Below are positions 5,764-5,910 of a stretch of 5,910 nt of DNA, one piece after another. Source of the stretch: Agrobacterium fabrum (GTDB lineage: Bacteria > Pseudomonadota > Alphaproteobacteria > Rhizobiales > Rhizobiaceae); the NCBI GenBank assembly GCA_003241215.1, contig QFOL01000243.1:1-5910 (forward strand). Direction: 5' to 3'. Both the position numbers and the translations under genes were made by a program. Numbering within the stretch: the stretch's first letter is position 1; each line of letters begins with the position of its first letter. The notes under the pieces were generated by a model, which was not told the origin of the DNA, did not search any database, and saw only the letters and a program-made list of their open reading frames with translations.

Positions 5764-5849
5764 GTGATGCCTTGGCGGGTTTACGTTTTGCGCTTCATGA
5801 GGAAGCCGAGAAGCCCGCAAGGTCCGGTAGTGCCAGAATAGGTTTCGAC

Positions 5850-5910
5850 ATGCCCGCCGTCCAGTATCCCTTTATCGATATCGCAGTGCATGAACGGGTG
5901 CGTGAAGGTT
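5850..5910 (+). CDS. Start of an unidentified rightward gene, cut by the window end
   Basis: An ATG at 5850 opens a frame that stays open to the window end, beginning MPAVQYPFIDIAVHERVREG. The same frame is open from 5763, with a TTG at 5772 as the only other start seen. The Shine-Dalgarno candidate is weak (AGG about 7 bases upstream, in AATAGG). Only 20 residues are visible and no family is recognised. The support is positional: the open frame follows a long intergenic region with a CtrA-like box in the right orientation. Confidence 0.45.
   Translation, partial: MPAVQYPFIDIAVHERVREG

Larger units (their letters stand above)
5533..5849. other. Intergenic region between tRNA-His and the right-hand gene
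   Basis: It contains the tRNA-His leader and candidate promoter on the left, a short inverted repeat CATCCG/CGGATG (5708-5720), and an AT-rich block (about 5741-5763) with the CtrA-like box. A 68-codon open frame from 5535 to 5741 runs through the tRNA promoter and has no ribosome binding site, so it is not called. A short frame from 5797 ends at 5841 and is likewise not called. Confidence 0.4.

Noticed and set aside
1..5910. Mobile element, CRISPR array, toxin-antitoxin, phage or tRNA-linked integration site
   Set aside because: No transposase, integrase, spaced direct repeats or toxin-like small gene was seen. A duplicated tRNA-His 3' end, which would mark an attachment site, was not noticed in the window.

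Overview
The window looks like ordinary chromosomal DNA from a member of the Rhizobiaceae (Agrobacterium/Rhizobium type). This rests on the GC-rich third codon positions, the protein families and their arrangement, a mosaic palindromic intergenic element of the rhizobial RIME kind, and a histidine tRNA of the alphaproteobacterial type that lacks an encoded G-1 and carries A73. The assignment is by recognition and was not checked against a database.

Layout. Bases 1-45 may hold the last codons of a rightward gene. A bidirectional rho-independent terminator follows (71-100), then a 107-base element of two large palindromes (124-230) that runs into the stop codon of a leftward gene. That gene (230-1234, minus) encodes a Tat-exported metallo-beta-lactamase-fold hydrolase of the methyl parathion hydrolase/lactonase type. 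A divergent intergenic region (1235-1393) separates it from a rightward 14-helix DHA2-type MFS exporter (1394-2821). The MFS stop codon directly abuts the stop codon of the leftward 23S rRNA methyltransferase gene rlmE (2822-3562). rlmE shares a 4-base ATGA overlap with the preceding Ppx/GppA phosphatase gene (3559-5148, minus), so these two form an operon. Further right is a leftward tRNA-His(GTG) gene (5456-5532) followed by a strong 18-bp hairpin. After an intergenic region with a perfect CtrA-type box (5748-5763), an unidentified rightward gene may begin at 5850 and run off the window.

How the genes relate. The ppx-rlmE pair joins phosphate/alarmone metabolism to ribosome maturation: Ppx/GppA enzymes hydrolyse polyphosphate or pppGpp, and RlmE methylates U2552 of 23S rRNA late in 50S assembly. 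The hydrolase and the exporter are divergent and could share control, but no regulator gene is visible. tRNA-His is probably transcribed on its own and ends before the ppx promoter.

No new defence, mobile or biosynthetic system is visible. The points most worth a second look are the CtrA-like box, the long arginine/lysine-rich N-terminal extension of Ppx, the RIME-like element fused to a stop codon, the zero-gap convergent gene pair whose only nearby hairpin lies inside coding sequence, and the unusual acceptor end of the histidine tRNA.
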